NCBI GenBank assembly: GCA_029260345.1
Contig: JAJDDK010000003.1
Span: 62,001 to 126,000, forward strand
DNA from: Phycisphaerales bacterium
GTDB lineage: Bacteria; Planctomycetota; Phycisphaerae; Phycisphaerales; UBA1924
Length of the DNA stretch: 64,000 bases
Direction of reading: 5' to 3'
Shown: one piece after another, positions 28,754-37,405 of the stretch
Layout: each line of letters opens with the position of its first letter
Position numbering within the stretch: the stretch's first letter is position 1
Notes under the pieces: generated by a model
Told to the model about the DNA's origin: nothing
The model's database searches: none
The model's input: the letters and a program-made list of their open reading frames with translations, nothing else
Translations under genes and position numbers: made by a program

Positions 28754-30691
28754 ATGCACCGTTTTCATCGAGTCCTACGCGGGCTGGTCGGACTCTTGGC
28801 GATCACCGCATCGCACGCCGCGATCGCCCAAGATTCGGGAACGCTTCATAAGGCTGACGCCGAGCGCGTCCACGGATCGGAGCCGGTGTACTCTCCCTAC
28901 GCCAATCGAAACTTTCCGACGCGGCCGTTCTTTGGCGACACGCACATGCATACGTCGTTCTCGATGGATGCGGGCGCGTTCGGTGCGCGGCTCACGCCGC
29001 GCAATGCCTATCAGTTTGCGAGGGGCGAGCAGGTGATGGCTTCAAGCGGGCAGCCGGTGAAGCTGTCACGTCCTCTGGATTTTCTTGTCGTCGCTGACCA
29101 CTCCGACAACATGGGCTTTTTTCCGGATCTGTTCGCCGGCTCGCCAAATCTGCTTGCCGATCCGACTGGGAAAAAGTGGTACGACATGATCCAAAGCGGC
29201 AAGGGCGCCGACGCCGCCATTGAAATCATCGTCGCTTTTTCCCACGGAACTTTCCCGAAGGATCTCATGTACTTCCCAGGAACACCGGGATACAAGGGCG
29301 CCTGGAAGAAGACCATTGACGCCGCTGAAGAATTCAACGATCCCGGACGATTCACTGCCTTCATCGGCTATGAGTGGACCTCCAACACAGATGGAAACAA
29401 TTTGCATCGCAATGTGATTTTTCGCGACAACGGGGATATGGCAATCCGCGTTGAGCCATACACGGTGTACCCGCCATATGGCAGCGACAATCCGGTGGAC
29501 CTTTGGAAGTGGATGGCGGCATACGAGGACAAAATCGGCGGCGATGTGCTGGCCATCCCCCACAATGGCAATTTGTCCAACGGCCTGATGTTTCCGCTGG
29601 TGGAAGCATTCCAGCAAGAGCTGGACGAAGGCTATGTGCAAGCTCGGGCCAAGTGGGAGCCGCTGTACGAAGTCGCGCAAACCAAGGGCGATGGCGAAGC
29701 GCATCCGAGTTTGTCGCCGAACGATGAATTTGCGAACTTTGAAACGTGGGACAAAGGCAACCTTGACGGGAGCGTCGCCAAGACGCCGGAGATGCTTCCG
29801 CACGAATACGCACGCTCCGCGCTGAAGCTCGGCTTGAAACTTGAAGACGAGCTTGGAACGAATCCATACAAGTTTGGATTGATCGGAAGCAGCGATGCGC
29901 ACACCGGCCTCGCCGCTTTGGCGGAGGACAATTTCTTTGGAAAGACGACGCCGCAAGAGCCCAGCCCCGAGCGCATGACTGCGACATTCGTCGACAACCA
30001 ATCAACCGGCGTCAAGATCATGGACTGGGAAGTCTCGGCGGCGGGATACGCCGCGGTGTGGGCGACGGAGAACACGCGCGAATCCATTTTCGACGCGATG
30101 GAGCGAAAAGAAACGTATGCGACGACGGGCACGCGCCTGATCGTTCGTTTCTTCGGCGGATGGGATTTCACATCAGAGGATGCCCTGACGCGGGCGCCAG
30201 CGGTCATCGGTTATTCCAAGGGTGTTCCGATGGGCGGCGATTTGCGATCCGCCCCGGATGGGAAGTCACCGAGCTTTCTTGTGATGGCGCTGCGAGATCC
30301 GATCGGCGCCAATCTTGATCGAATTCAGATCGTCAAGGGCTGGATGGACGCCAACGGCGAACTACAAGAGAAAATTTACGACGTCGTTTGGGGCGACGCC
30401 GAAACGCGCACTCCGGGGCGGGACGGAAAGCTGCCGCCCGTCGGCAGCACGGTGGATGTCGAGAACGCGATATGGACGAACACCATCGGCGACCCAGAGT
30501 TGATTGGGGTCTGGACCGACCCCGATTTCGATCCGAATCAGCGCGCGTTCTATTACACCCGGGTGTTGGAGATTCCGACGCCGCGCTGGACGGCGTATGA
30601 CGCGGCGTTCTATGACATCGAACCGCTGCCCGGGACTGTGATGACGCTGCAAGAGCGCGCCTACACCTCCCCTATCTGGTACACGCCGTAA
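28754..30691 (+). CDS. DUF3604 exported PHP-like metal hydrolase
   Basis: A 645-residue exported protein; the signal peptide ends near SHAAIAQDSG. It begins the mature domain with FFGDTHMHTSFSMDAG, whose histidines resemble the first metal motif of PHP/amidohydrolase-type enzymes, followed by FLVVADHSDNMGF and later LIGSSDAHTGLAAL, which supply further His/Asp ligands. Length and motifs fit the DUF3604 family, whose substrate is unknown. It forms a tight unit with a membrane-anchored parvulin (3-bp gap) and a HupE/UreJ-type membrane protein. Confidence 0.88.
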   Translation: MHRFHRVLRGLVGLLAITASHAAIAQDSGTLHKADAERVHGSEPVYSPYANRNFPTRPFFGDTHMHTSFSMDAGAFGARLTPRNAYQFARGEQVMASSGQPVKLSRPLDFLVVADHSDNMGFFPDLFAGSPNLLADPTGKKWYDMIQSGKGADAAIEIIVAFSHGTFPKDLMYFPGTPGYKGAWKKTIDAAEEFNDPGRFTAFIGYEWTSNTDGNNLHRNVIFRDNGDMAIRVEPYTVYPPYGSDNPVDLWKWMAAYEDKIGGDVLAIPHNGNLSNGLMFPLVEAFQQELDEGYVQARAKWEPLYEVAQTKGDGEAHPSLSPNDEFANFETWDKGNLDGSVAKTPEMLPHEYARSALKLGLKLEDELGTNPYKFGLIGSSDAHTGLAALAEDNFFGKTTPQEPSPERMTATFVDNQSTGVKIMDWEVSAAGYAAVWATENTRESIFDAMERKETYATTGTRLIVRFFGGWDFTSEDALTRAPAVIGYSKGVPMGGDLRSAPDGKSPSFLVMALRDPIGANLDRIQIVKGWMDANGELQEKIYDVVWGDAETRTPGRDGKLPPVGSTVDVENAIWTNTIGDPELIGVWTDPDFDPNQRAFYYTRVLEIPTPRWTAYDAAFYDIEPLPGTVMTLQERAYTSPIWYTP

Positions 30692-30694
30692 GTC

Positions 30695-31555
30695 ATGAAG
30701 TGGCTGTTGAAGGAACCGTTGGTTCATTTCCTCGCACTTGGTGCTGCTCTGTTCGCAGCGTTCGCCGTGCTGGGATCGCGCGAGGAATCGCCGCGGGACA
30801 ATGAGATTGTGATTTCCGAAGGCGCCATTGAGCATTTCACGGCGCTCTTTGTGAGAACGTGGCAGCGACCGCCGACGCGTCAGGAACTCGATGCGTTAAT
30901 TCAAGAGCACGTGCGCGAGGAGATCGCCTACCGGGAAGGGCTTGCGATGGGCCTTGACCGGGATGACACTGTCATCCGCCGGCGTGTGCGTCAGAAACTC
31001 GAGTTCCTCACCGAAGACCTCGTTGAACAGGTGCAGCCGACGGACGCTGATCTGGAAACGTTTCTTCAGGCCTACCCCGAGGAGTTTCGTGGCGCTGGGC
31101 GGCTTTCCTTTCGTCATGTATTTCTAAATCCGGAGTTCCGTGGCGAGCGGCTGGCTGCGGACGCCGACGAGATCCAAGAATCGCTGAATGGCGATTCGAC
31201 GATTGACGCCGGCGCGCTTGGCGACCGGATCATGCTCGAGCATGCATACGCGGACGCTTCGCCGCGCGATGTTGAAGCGATATTTGGATCTGAATTCTCG
31301 ACGGCTGTCATTGAACTTGAGCCGGGAACCTGGCATGGGCCAATCGCATCGAGTTACGGCGCGCATTTGGTGATCGTCGATGCGCGCGATGACGGCAGCG
31401 CGTTGACACTCGCGGATGTGCGCGCCGAAGTGCTTCGCGCGTGGAAGAGCGAACGGCGGAATCAGCTCTTCGCACAGTTCTATGACCAATTGCAGAGCAA
31501 GTACGAGATTGTTGTGGAATGGCCGCGCCGCGATGAAGAGCGTGCGCCGCAATGA
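30695..31555 (+). CDS. Membrane-anchored parvulin-type peptidyl-prolyl isomerase
   Basis: A 286-residue protein with an N-terminal membrane anchor (LVHFLALGAALFAAFAVLG). It has a SurA/PrsA-like helical section (PPTRQELDALIQEHVREEIAYREGLAMGLDRDDTVIRRRVRQ) and a rotamase region (GRLSFRHVFLNPE, then ELEPGTWHGPIASSYGAHLVIVD). It probably folds exported partners, perhaps the DUF3604 protein encoded just upstream. Its stop overlaps the next start by 4 bp. Confidence 0.85.
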   Translation: MKWLLKEPLVHFLALGAALFAAFAVLGSREESPRDNEIVISEGAIEHFTALFVRTWQRPPTRQELDALIQEHVREEIAYREGLAMGLDRDDTVIRRRVRQKLEFLTEDLVEQVQPTDADLETFLQAYPEEFRGAGRLSFRHVFLNPEFRGERLAADADEIQESLNGDSTIDAGALGDRIMLEHAYADASPRDVEAIFGSEFSTAVIELEPGTWHGPIASSYGAHLVIVDARDDGSALTLADVRAEVLRAWKSERRNQLFAQFYDQLQSKYEIVVEWPRRDEERAPQ

Positions 31556-32559
31556 CCTGGCGATGGGTCTGGATGCTGACCGTCTGCGCCGCGTTCGCCG
31601 CACGCTCCCATGGTCACGAAGTGCGCCCGGCATATCTTGAGTTGCAACAAACGTCGGCCGACACGTTTGATGTGCTTTGGAAAGTTCCGGCGCGTGGCGA
31701 CCTTCGGCTTGGGCTTTACGTTCGATTGCCAGAGGATTGCGAGGCGACCAGTGAGCCGTGGGCCGCGCTCGCGGATGGGGCGCACATCGAACGCTGGAGC
31801 GTGCGTCACGCCGGCGCCTTGGTTGGCGAGACGATTTACATCGATGGCCTTCAAACAACGCTCACCGATGTGCTCGTGCGAATCTCTCGGCTGGACGGAG
31901 CCACACAGGTGGCGCGGCTGTCCCCAGCGTCGCCGTCGATCGTCGTCGCGGCGTCCCCCAGCGCCTGGAATGTAGCGCTGACGTACTTCGTGCTTGGCGT
32001 TGAGCACATTCTTTTGGGAACCGACCACTTGCTGTTTGTGCTGGCGCTGCTGCTGCTCGTCAGCGGATGGAAACGAATCATTGGCACGGTCACGGCGTTT
32101 ACTGTGGCGCACAGCGTCACGCTGGCGCTGGCGACGCTTGGCGTCGTGCATGTGCCTGCGGCGCCGGTCGAGGCGATCATCGCGCTGAGCATTGTTTTCG
32201 TCGCAGCGGAGATTGTGCGCAGCGTGAACGGCCATCCCGGCATGGCGGAGCGCTGGCCGTGGATCGTCGCGTTTCTTTTCGGCCTGTTGCACGGGCTGGG
32301 GTTTGCGGGAGCCTTGCGTGAGATTGGGCTGCCGCACAACGCGATTCCGCTGGCGCTATTGCAATTCAACGTTGGTGTTGAGGTGGGGCAGCTCATGTTC
32401 ATCGCGGCGGTCTACATCGTTTGGAGCGCTTTGCGGCGACTTCCGGTTGAGCCGTCGCCCCGCTGGGCACTGGCGCCCGCCTACCTGATCGGCGCCGTCG
32501 CAATGTTTTGGGTCATCGATCGCATTGCGGGATTCTCCGATCTAACCGGCGTCGCATAA
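31552..32559 (+). CDS. HupE/UreJ-family membrane protein
   Basis: A 335-residue protein. An N-terminal signal and ~150-residue extracytoplasmic domain (HEVRPAYLELQQTSADTFDVLW) are followed by about six membrane helices carrying the HupE/UreJ hallmarks VEHILLGTDHLLFVLALLLL and GLLHGLGFAGAL, in which the conserved histidines could bind metal. HupE/UreJ proteins are proposed nickel or cobalt permeases, but this long-N-terminus subgroup sits with DUF3604 and parvulin genes rather than hydrogenase or urease, so the cargo is uncertain. Confidence 0.85.
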   Translation: MTWRWVWMLTVCAAFAARSHGHEVRPAYLELQQTSADTFDVLWKVPARGDLRLGLYVRLPEDCEATSEPWAALADGAHIERWSVRHAGALVGETIYIDGLQTTLTDVLVRISRLDGATQVARLSPASPSIVVAASPSAWNVALTYFVLGVEHILLGTDHLLFVLALLLLVSGWKRIIGTVTAFTVAHSVTLALATLGVVHVPAAPVEAIIALSIVFVAAEIVRSVNGHPGMAERWPWIVAFLFGLLHGLGFAGALREIGLPHNAIPLALLQFNVGVEVGQLMFIAAVYIVWSALRRLPVEPSPRWALAPAYLIGAVAMFWVIDRIAGFSDLTGVA

Positions 32560-32734
32560 ACCACGCCATGCACATACTTGTCGTTCCGCCACTGCAAGAA
32601 CGACTCGGCGTTTGCGCAGCGGTGGCTGACCATTGACCACTCATGTGAAGCCCGCGCGTCAGACCCCGTCGCAGCCGCGGAGCCATCGAAACGACGTCCT
32701 CGGCTCTCGTGCATCTGTGAACAAGCTCGACCGT

Positions 32735-33421
32735 TCAATCACGCAGCTTGAGCAAGACCACCACCGCCTGGAAGGGCGAGTCGGTGTTCGTGCGAAGCTC
32801 GATTCGCCCCGACTCGCACCATTGCGCATCACCAAACTTGAGTGAAGTCTCCTTGCTCTGGGCGACGACGACGCCTGCGGACTCCGCGACGATGACCACC
32901 GGTGTTGCGGTCTCAAAGACCACAGGAACGTCTTGGAGCGCTTCAACACGTGCAAGGCGCGCTTTCGCATTCTCAAGAAGTGTTTCACCGATGACGAAAA
33001 TTTCGGTGTTCACCGCCGGCGGCTGCAGGCTGAAGATCTCGACCGTGACGACTCGGACAGTGTTTTTCCCGATGTTGGCGGTCTGATGAACAATGGCGGA
33101 GTCCCCGAACGCAACAGCGCCCTGTTCGACGCTTTCCTCCTGCACTGATCCATCGTCAAGGGTGATGCGGAATCTCCCGTCTGTCAGAAAGACGACGGCC
33201 GATTCAATGGGATGCGAATGCAGGAGCGTTTCCTCGCCAGGAGCAAGGCGGGTCTCCATGACGCGGACGTATCCGTTCTGAAAGCGCACGTGGTGATGTG
33301 ATTCGAGAGAGCCCGGCATTGATGAATGCGGCGCCGCGCACGACGAGAGCGCCAGTGTTGAGGACAGGAAAGTCAGCCGTGCCAGGCACGTCGAAGGACG
33401 ACAAATTGGTGCGATTCGCAT
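32735..33421 (-). CDS. Cupin-domain lipoprotein
   Basis: A 228-residue protein, starting at ATG 33421. The signal peptide ends in a lipobox-like ALSSC. A cupin fold is indicated by VRVMETRLAPGEETLLHSHPIESAVVFLTDGRFRI, with the H-x-H, Glu and Gly pattern of cupin motif 1, and by GAVAFGDSAIVHQTANIG for motif 2. The C-terminal half repeats a beta-rich pattern and may be a second, degenerate cupin. The function is unknown; related cupins are often enzymes or ligand sensors. It stands alone on the minus strand. Confidence 0.7.
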   Translation of the reverse strand: MRIAPICRPSTCLARLTFLSSTLALSSCAAPHSSMPGSLESHHHVRFQNGYVRVMETRLAPGEETLLHSHPIESAVVFLTDGRFRITLDDGSVQEESVEQGAVAFGDSAIVHQTANIGKNTVRVVTVEIFSLQPPAVNTEIFVIGETLLENAKARLARVEALQDVPVVFETATPVVIVAESAGVVVAQSKETSLKFGDAQWCESGRIELRTNTDSPFQAVVVLLKLRD

Positions 33422-33573
33422 GCGTTGCGGCTCTCTTCGATTGAACTCAGTCTGAATGGAATGATGTTCGCGAGCGTTCAAGATACCTTGGTTCGCGGTG
33501 AGGCGGATGAGGCGTGGATGCGTGGATGCGTGACCTCGCCTTGGAGTATGCACGCATTGCCGATGGAGGCGCC

Positions 33574-34092
33574 ATGCAAAAGATTGAAAGAATGATTGTG
33601 AGCCTGATCCTTGCGTCACTGCTTGTCGGATGTCACGCGAGCTCCACGCAGCAGTTGAGGGGTCTCCAACATGACGAGCCATTGCGCATCGCCGGCGTCT
33701 GGCAACTGGTCGAACTTCACGACTGGAATTCTGAGGGCGAAGATGTTAGTTCGCTTGGCGTTCATGCGCCCGGCCTGTTCGTCTATACGCCCAATGGGAA
33801 TCTGTCCCTTCACATCATGACCGAACACGAGCGCGACCTGATCGATCGCGACACAAGCGATGCCGAGTTGGGGCGGATTTTTCGCCCCTACATCGGATAC
33901 TTCGGGACCTATGACGTGGACTATGAGAATATGACCATCACGCACCACATCGAGGGCGCCAAACTCCCCAATCGCATCGGGCGCTCAGCGGTTCGGACCT
34001 TCTACTTCGAAGAGGGCGATCTGATCCTCGACTTCACAAATGCGAACGGGTGGCGGTTCTTTCGGCGCCTGAAGCGCATTGAATCGCTCTGA
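33574..34092 (+). CDS. Lipocalin-like lipoprotein
   Basis: A 172-residue lipoprotein, starting at ATG 33574 with a clean GGAGG at 33565-33569; longer in-frame starts are unlikely. Signal peptide VSLILASLLVGC. The mature part (GVWQLVELHDWNSEG, GLFVYTPNGNLSLHIM, IGYFGTYDVDYENMTITHHIEG) matches the lipocalin-like domain seen in many small exported proteins. It may bind a small hydrophobic ligand. It is the last gene before the island. Confidence 0.75.
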   Translation: MQKIERMIVSLILASLLVGCHASSTQQLRGLQHDEPLRIAGVWQLVELHDWNSEGEDVSSLGVHAPGLFVYTPNGNLSLHIMTEHERDLIDRDTSDAELGRIFRPYIGYFGTYDVDYENMTITHHIEGAKLPNRIGRSAVRTFYFEEGDLILDFTNANGWRFFRRLKRIESL

Positions 34093-34237
34093 TATTCGGC
34101 GCCTTGTTCAGCGACGACGCGTACGCCGGTCCATTCGGCGCCACCGAGCCCTACGCCAACATCACCTACTGAATTCTCAACCAGCTATGGAAATGCGAGT
34201 CGGTGCGCATAAGCGCGGCTCAACACAAAACGAATAA

Positions 34238-34271
34238 CCGCGTTTCTCGGCACTTCGACCGAGAAACGCGG
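34238..34271 (-). terminator. 13-bp hairpin downstream of the tRNA-Asp fragment
   Basis: A perfect inverted repeat, CCGCGTTTCTCGG at 34238-34250 and CCGAGAAACGCGG at 34259-34271 with an 8-nt loop. It lies just past the 3' end of the tRNA remnant read on the minus strand and is probably the original tRNA terminator. The following T-run is interrupted, so efficiency is uncertain. Confidence 0.55.
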
Positions 34272-34280
34272 CATTCAAAA

Positions 34281-34322
34281 CGAGGCGGACGGGACTCGAA
34301 CCCGCAACCTCCGGATCGACAG
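34281..34322 (-). other. tRNA-Asp(GTC) 3'-end fragment, probable attachment-site scar
   Basis: On the minus strand the 42 bases read, from the anticodon loop, CTGTCGATCC, then the variable loop, T-arm GCGGGTTCGAGTCCCGT, acceptor strand CCGCCTC and discriminator G. This is the 3' half of tRNA-Asp with anticodon GTC. The expected 5' half (acceptor, D-arm and 5' anticodon stem) is missing at higher coordinates. CCA is not encoded. Such a fragment marks the distal end of an element that integrated into a tRNA 3' end; the intact copy should lie to the right and is not in this window. Confidence 0.75.
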
Positions 34323-34630
34323 GCGCGTTCGGAGCAGAGCCAAGATCGCCGACAAGCACTGATTTGGGCGTAGTTTACGTATTCAGAACCAATTCGCAAC
34401 CGCTAATGTTCTACCGCCGTTCTGAGTGTCCTGAGGCAGTATTTGCTTGAGTGGCCGGTAGGATCCGGTATTGATTTCCGCGCTCCAGGAGACTTTGGTT
34501 TTGCTCCGGCAGGACTACTCAATTCGGCCGGACAACCGCGCAACTGAGTTTGTCTAAGGCGGTGGTTGCGATGTGCGGCAAACATTCTCGCATTCGGCGT
34601 CGACACGAGCCGTTTGCAATAATTCGGCGT

Positions 34631-35896
34631 ATGTCGACTATCCCGGCCCATGGCTACCGCACCGTCGGTATCGATACACAGATTCCGTGGCCAGATCAAG
34701 AACGTGCGATCGCATTTCAAGGTCGGGAGCTTCATCTTCTTCCCGGCTCTGACACACTGTCGTCCATGATCCGGGTAAGAACTGAAGAGGGATTCAATCA
34801 GATCGATGCCGACAAGCTGATTCTCGAATTTCTCAGCGCGGCCGCATGGGCCGAGCAAGCCGATGCGGCCACAACCTTCTCGAACTGGTGCACGGTCCCG
34901 CTCAATATCGGCAAGCGGCCTACGGGCGTCATCGGCTCAGGAGACTTCGGCTATCTGCCCGATCCGCCAGATCCAAAGGCAAAGCTGGCTCTTGCGTTGT
35001 TTCGCGAGGGACTGTCCGTCAACCTCACGCCATATCAGTTCCTCGGCTTTTTCAAGGTAATCAACATTATACGAGACAAGGGAACCGACCAGAAACAATG
35101 GATAAGAGACAATCTTCAACACACCACCGACAAGCGCGCACTCGCGCGCATCAAGGCGATCAAATCCGTCGAATCCGACGTGGCCGACTATCTATACGGC
35201 TCAGGCAGGTGTGCGGTGGCCCATGCTTTTGACCAGAACAGCGTCGTCAACCCGGATGATCCCGTCGATCTCATCCGCTTATCCGAAGACCTGCCGGTAA
35301 TCCGTGAACTCGCGCGGATCGCCATCGAGCGGGAGCTCAAAGTTCAGTCGGAACGGGACTTTCACCGCGAACACCTCTACGAATTGGACGGATTCCGCAC
35401 GATCTTTCGCGATGCACTCGTGAGGCGAGTCAAATCGGGAGAGACGATATCTGCAACTGACGTGCCGCTTCCCAAGCTCCTCTCGCTTCGCATACGCGGC
35501 CGGGACCAGATCGAACTGTTCGAGTCGATGGACGCTGCCGTCGTGTACGTCCGCGACGGATGTGTACGCGTTCGCCTTGGTTCGGCATGTCGCCGCTTGG
35601 TCGTGTTCGCAACACTCGACTTCGGGCGTGAGAGCTTTGTATCCAACCCACTCGCTGATATCCAGTACTACGATGATGGCACACCGGAAGCTGCGAGGAT
35701 GATCCTCCGGCAATTGCAACTTTATCGGTGGTGGTTCGGAGGAAACGGAGTCGTCGAGCTCTGGGCGCCAGCGACGAACAAGCGCCTTGCCCATTCTCAG
35801 CCTTACATGCCACCCATAAACTCTCGCTTTCCACACGATGAGTTCGAGAGGATGGTATCCGAGCTTCGAGCGAGGATCGGCAAGTATCCTCCATGA
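34631..35896 (+). CDS. HEPN-motif protein, possibly MauJ-like
   Basis: 421 residues from ATG 34631; no clear ribosome site, and an in-frame non-ATG start at 34550 is possible. The middle of the protein has a HEPN-like R-x4-H (RCAVAH, residues 193-198) preceded by VADYLYGSG, as in abortive-infection HEPN RNases. The N-terminal region (FNQIDADKLILEFLSAAAWAEQ) resembles uncharacterised MauJ-type proteins, which share a HEPN-like helix. No membrane segments. It is convergent with the CBASS phospholipase (15-bp gap). A toxin/effector role is inferred only from the motif and location. Confidence 0.5.
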   Translation: MSTIPAHGYRTVGIDTQIPWPDQERAIAFQGRELHLLPGSDTLSSMIRVRTEEGFNQIDADKLILEFLSAAAWAEQADAATTFSNWCTVPLNIGKRPTGVIGSGDFGYLPDPPDPKAKLALALFREGLSVNLTPYQFLGFFKVINIIRDKGTDQKQWIRDNLQHTTDKRALARIKAIKSVESDVADYLYGSGRCAVAHAFDQNSVVNPDDPVDLIRLSEDLPVIRELARIAIERELKVQSERDFHREHLYELDGFRTIFRDALVRRVKSGETISATDVPLPKLLSLRIRGRDQIELFESMDAAVVYVRDGCVRVRLGSACRRLVVFATLDFGRESFVSNPLADIQYYDDGTPEAARMILRQLQLYRWWFGGNGVVELWAPATNKRLAHSQPYMPPINSRFPHDEFERMVSELRARIGKYPP

Positions 35897-35911
35897 TCTT
35901 CCAGTCACAAT

Positions 35912-36976
35912 TCAATAACCGGTTCCTAAATTGGTCAAAGATTGCATCTTTGGCTTTTCATTCTCTAAAATCGGGATCGATATGAATGGATCCGCCTTCG
36001 CGCGTAAAAACCGATCTCGAATTCTTGCGCAATGCGCTCGGCCCGCGTGCTCGCCCAGTCCGATGAGGTCATCCAAGCGACGGCAATCGTCCATCGCAAA
36101 TCGCTTCTTGTTCTCGACGTTGTCAATTCGAATCAGCGCCTCGTCATGTCCGTTCTCGGGGCGCAGCACGATCGACGCCTGTTGGTGGATGGAGGATGCT
36201 GTCGCTTGCATGAGCAACTCCAGTAGTCGCGGACCGGACGTCAGGAATCCTCGCCGGCTCGTGGGCGGGAGAATCTGTCCGAATCGGCGTTTGTCGTCCA
36301 AGTAGAAAGGCGAAGAAATCGTGCCCACGGAGAGCACATCGATCTCCGAATGCGACTTGCCGAGATATTTCGTCGCCTCGATTACACCTACGAGCGCCGG
36401 ACAATTCGCCCATACTCCACCGTCAACGTACAACGTCCCCCAACTCGCCCGATGGGCGGGGAAAAAGGTCGGCGCCGCCGAGGTCGCCATCGCAATCTCC
36501 CATACCGGTCGCAAATGGTCATGGATGAATGAGGGATGATGGCGCGTTTTGAAGCACGTGACTTCGCCCCGCGTGACGTTGAATGCGGGGATCACAAGAC
36601 GACTTTTTGATGCGCCAAGAAGCGTCTTTTCGCCCAGCAGATCGATGACTGCCGTTTGTAATCCACCTGCTCGATACTTGCTCGACCAGAGAACTTGACG
36701 CACCCAGCGACCTCTATCACCAATAATCGAAGACGGAAATATCCGTGGACCGTGAGATCGATAGAACTCCAGTATCTCTTCTGCGGAATGACCAAGGCCG
36801 AGCCCAAGCGCGATCAGTCCTCCAGTGGACGTGCCGACGATCAAGTCAAAGCAATCCGCGATTCGTTCATTGGTCGCATGCTCGAATTCGCGCAGGACTG
36901 CCGCTGTGTAAGCGCCGCGAATGCCGCCTCCGTCCAAAGCCAGCACTCGGAATTTCAGGTTGTGTTCATTCATCAA
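35912..36976 (-). CDS. capV: CBASS effector: patatin-like phospholipase (CapV type)
   Basis: A 354-residue patatin-fold lipase. The oxyanion motif is DGGGIRG (15-21), the nucleophile is S50 in GTSTG, and the catalytic Asp is D185 in DGGVWAN. Context (CD-NTase and E2 genes immediately upstream) identifies it as the CBASS effector that is switched on by a cyclic nucleotide and degrades the membrane during infection. Its ATG overlaps the E2 stop by 4 bp. The C-terminal ~150 residues are the likely nucleotide-sensing part. The cyclic nucleotide cannot be read from sequence; CapV relatives respond to cGAMP. Confidence 0.9.
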   Translation of the reverse strand: MMNEHNLKFRVLALDGGGIRGAYTAAVLREFEHATNERIADCFDLIVGTSTGGLIALGLGLGHSAEEILEFYRSHGPRIFPSSIIGDRGRWVRQVLWSSKYRAGGLQTAVIDLLGEKTLLGASKSRLVIPAFNVTRGEVTCFKTRHHPSFIHDHLRPVWEIAMATSAAPTFFPAHRASWGTLYVDGGVWANCPALVGVIEATKYLGKSHSEIDVLSVGTISSPFYLDDKRRFGQILPPTSRRGFLTSGPRLLELLMQATASSIHQQASIVLRPENGHDEALIRIDNVENKKRFAMDDCRRLDDLIGLGEHAGRAHCARIRDRFLRAKADPFISIPILENEKPKMQSLTNLGTGY

Positions 36977-37404
36977 TTGCTTTCATTCGCGGCGTACTGC
37001 GCCAACAGCTCCTCCAAGGTAACCCCGCCGCCGTGCCAGGTTCCTGACGCGAGCCACCACTCGTAGAACAAGAGCCACTCACACGTCCATGGAATGATGG
37101 TCAAAGCAATCGGATGACCGTCATTCCACTCATTCGCATCGGGATCGTATAAACAGATTGTTCCATCCCCATTGAGGTGCGGGTTTCGCTGTCCATGCGC
37201 TACTTTGACCGGCGCCGGATCGAGCACCCGCACGACAGGGCGCACCCCCTCTGCATACGCCACAACGATCAAATATTCTTCGCAGAGATTGCAAGGCTGC
37301 ACCGAACCGCGGGCGATAAGGACGTTGTCTTTGATCGCTGTCTCGAACTTGTCGAAGTGCATCGCAATGAGACGCTCTTGCGCTCTCAATCCGTCATGCT
37401 TCAT
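36973..37404 (-). CDS. CBASS E2-like ubiquitin-conjugating-fold protein (no E1)
   Basis: A 143-residue protein starting at ATG 37404, one base after the CD-NTase stop. The E2-type active site is C84 in HLNGDGTICLYDP, with H76 upstream and the following NEWNDGHPIALTIIPWTCEWL helix; this matches prokaryotic E2 proteins of short type II CBASS. In those systems the E2 forms a covalent link with the CD-NTase C-terminus without a separate E1 or JAB protease. Neither gene is nearby here. The 4-bp overlap with the phospholipase implies a single transcript. Confidence 0.85.
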   Translation of the reverse strand: MKHDGLRAQERLIAMHFDKFETAIKDNVLIARGSVQPCNLCEEYLIVVAYAEGVRPVVRVLDPAPVKVAHGQRNPHLNGDGTICLYDPDANEWNDGHPIALTIIPWTCEWLLFYEWWLASGTWHGGGVTLEELLAQYAANESN

Positions 37405-37405
37405 C

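Larger units (their letters stand above)
34093..34630. other. Island left junction, mostly non-coding
   Basis: About 540 bp. It contains a short open stretch ending AGPFGATEPYANITY then stop at 34169-34171, which may be the tail of a lost gene, a 13-bp hairpin at 34238-34271 and a tRNA 3' fragment at 34281-34322. Beyond this the sequence starts the island. No complete gene is visible. Confidence 0.6.

Noticed and set aside
34550-34630. Earlier start for the HEPN-motif gene
   Set aside because: It uses a non-ATG codon, overlaps the island junction region and adds an Arg-rich stretch without family resemblance; ATG 34631 is preferred but not proven.
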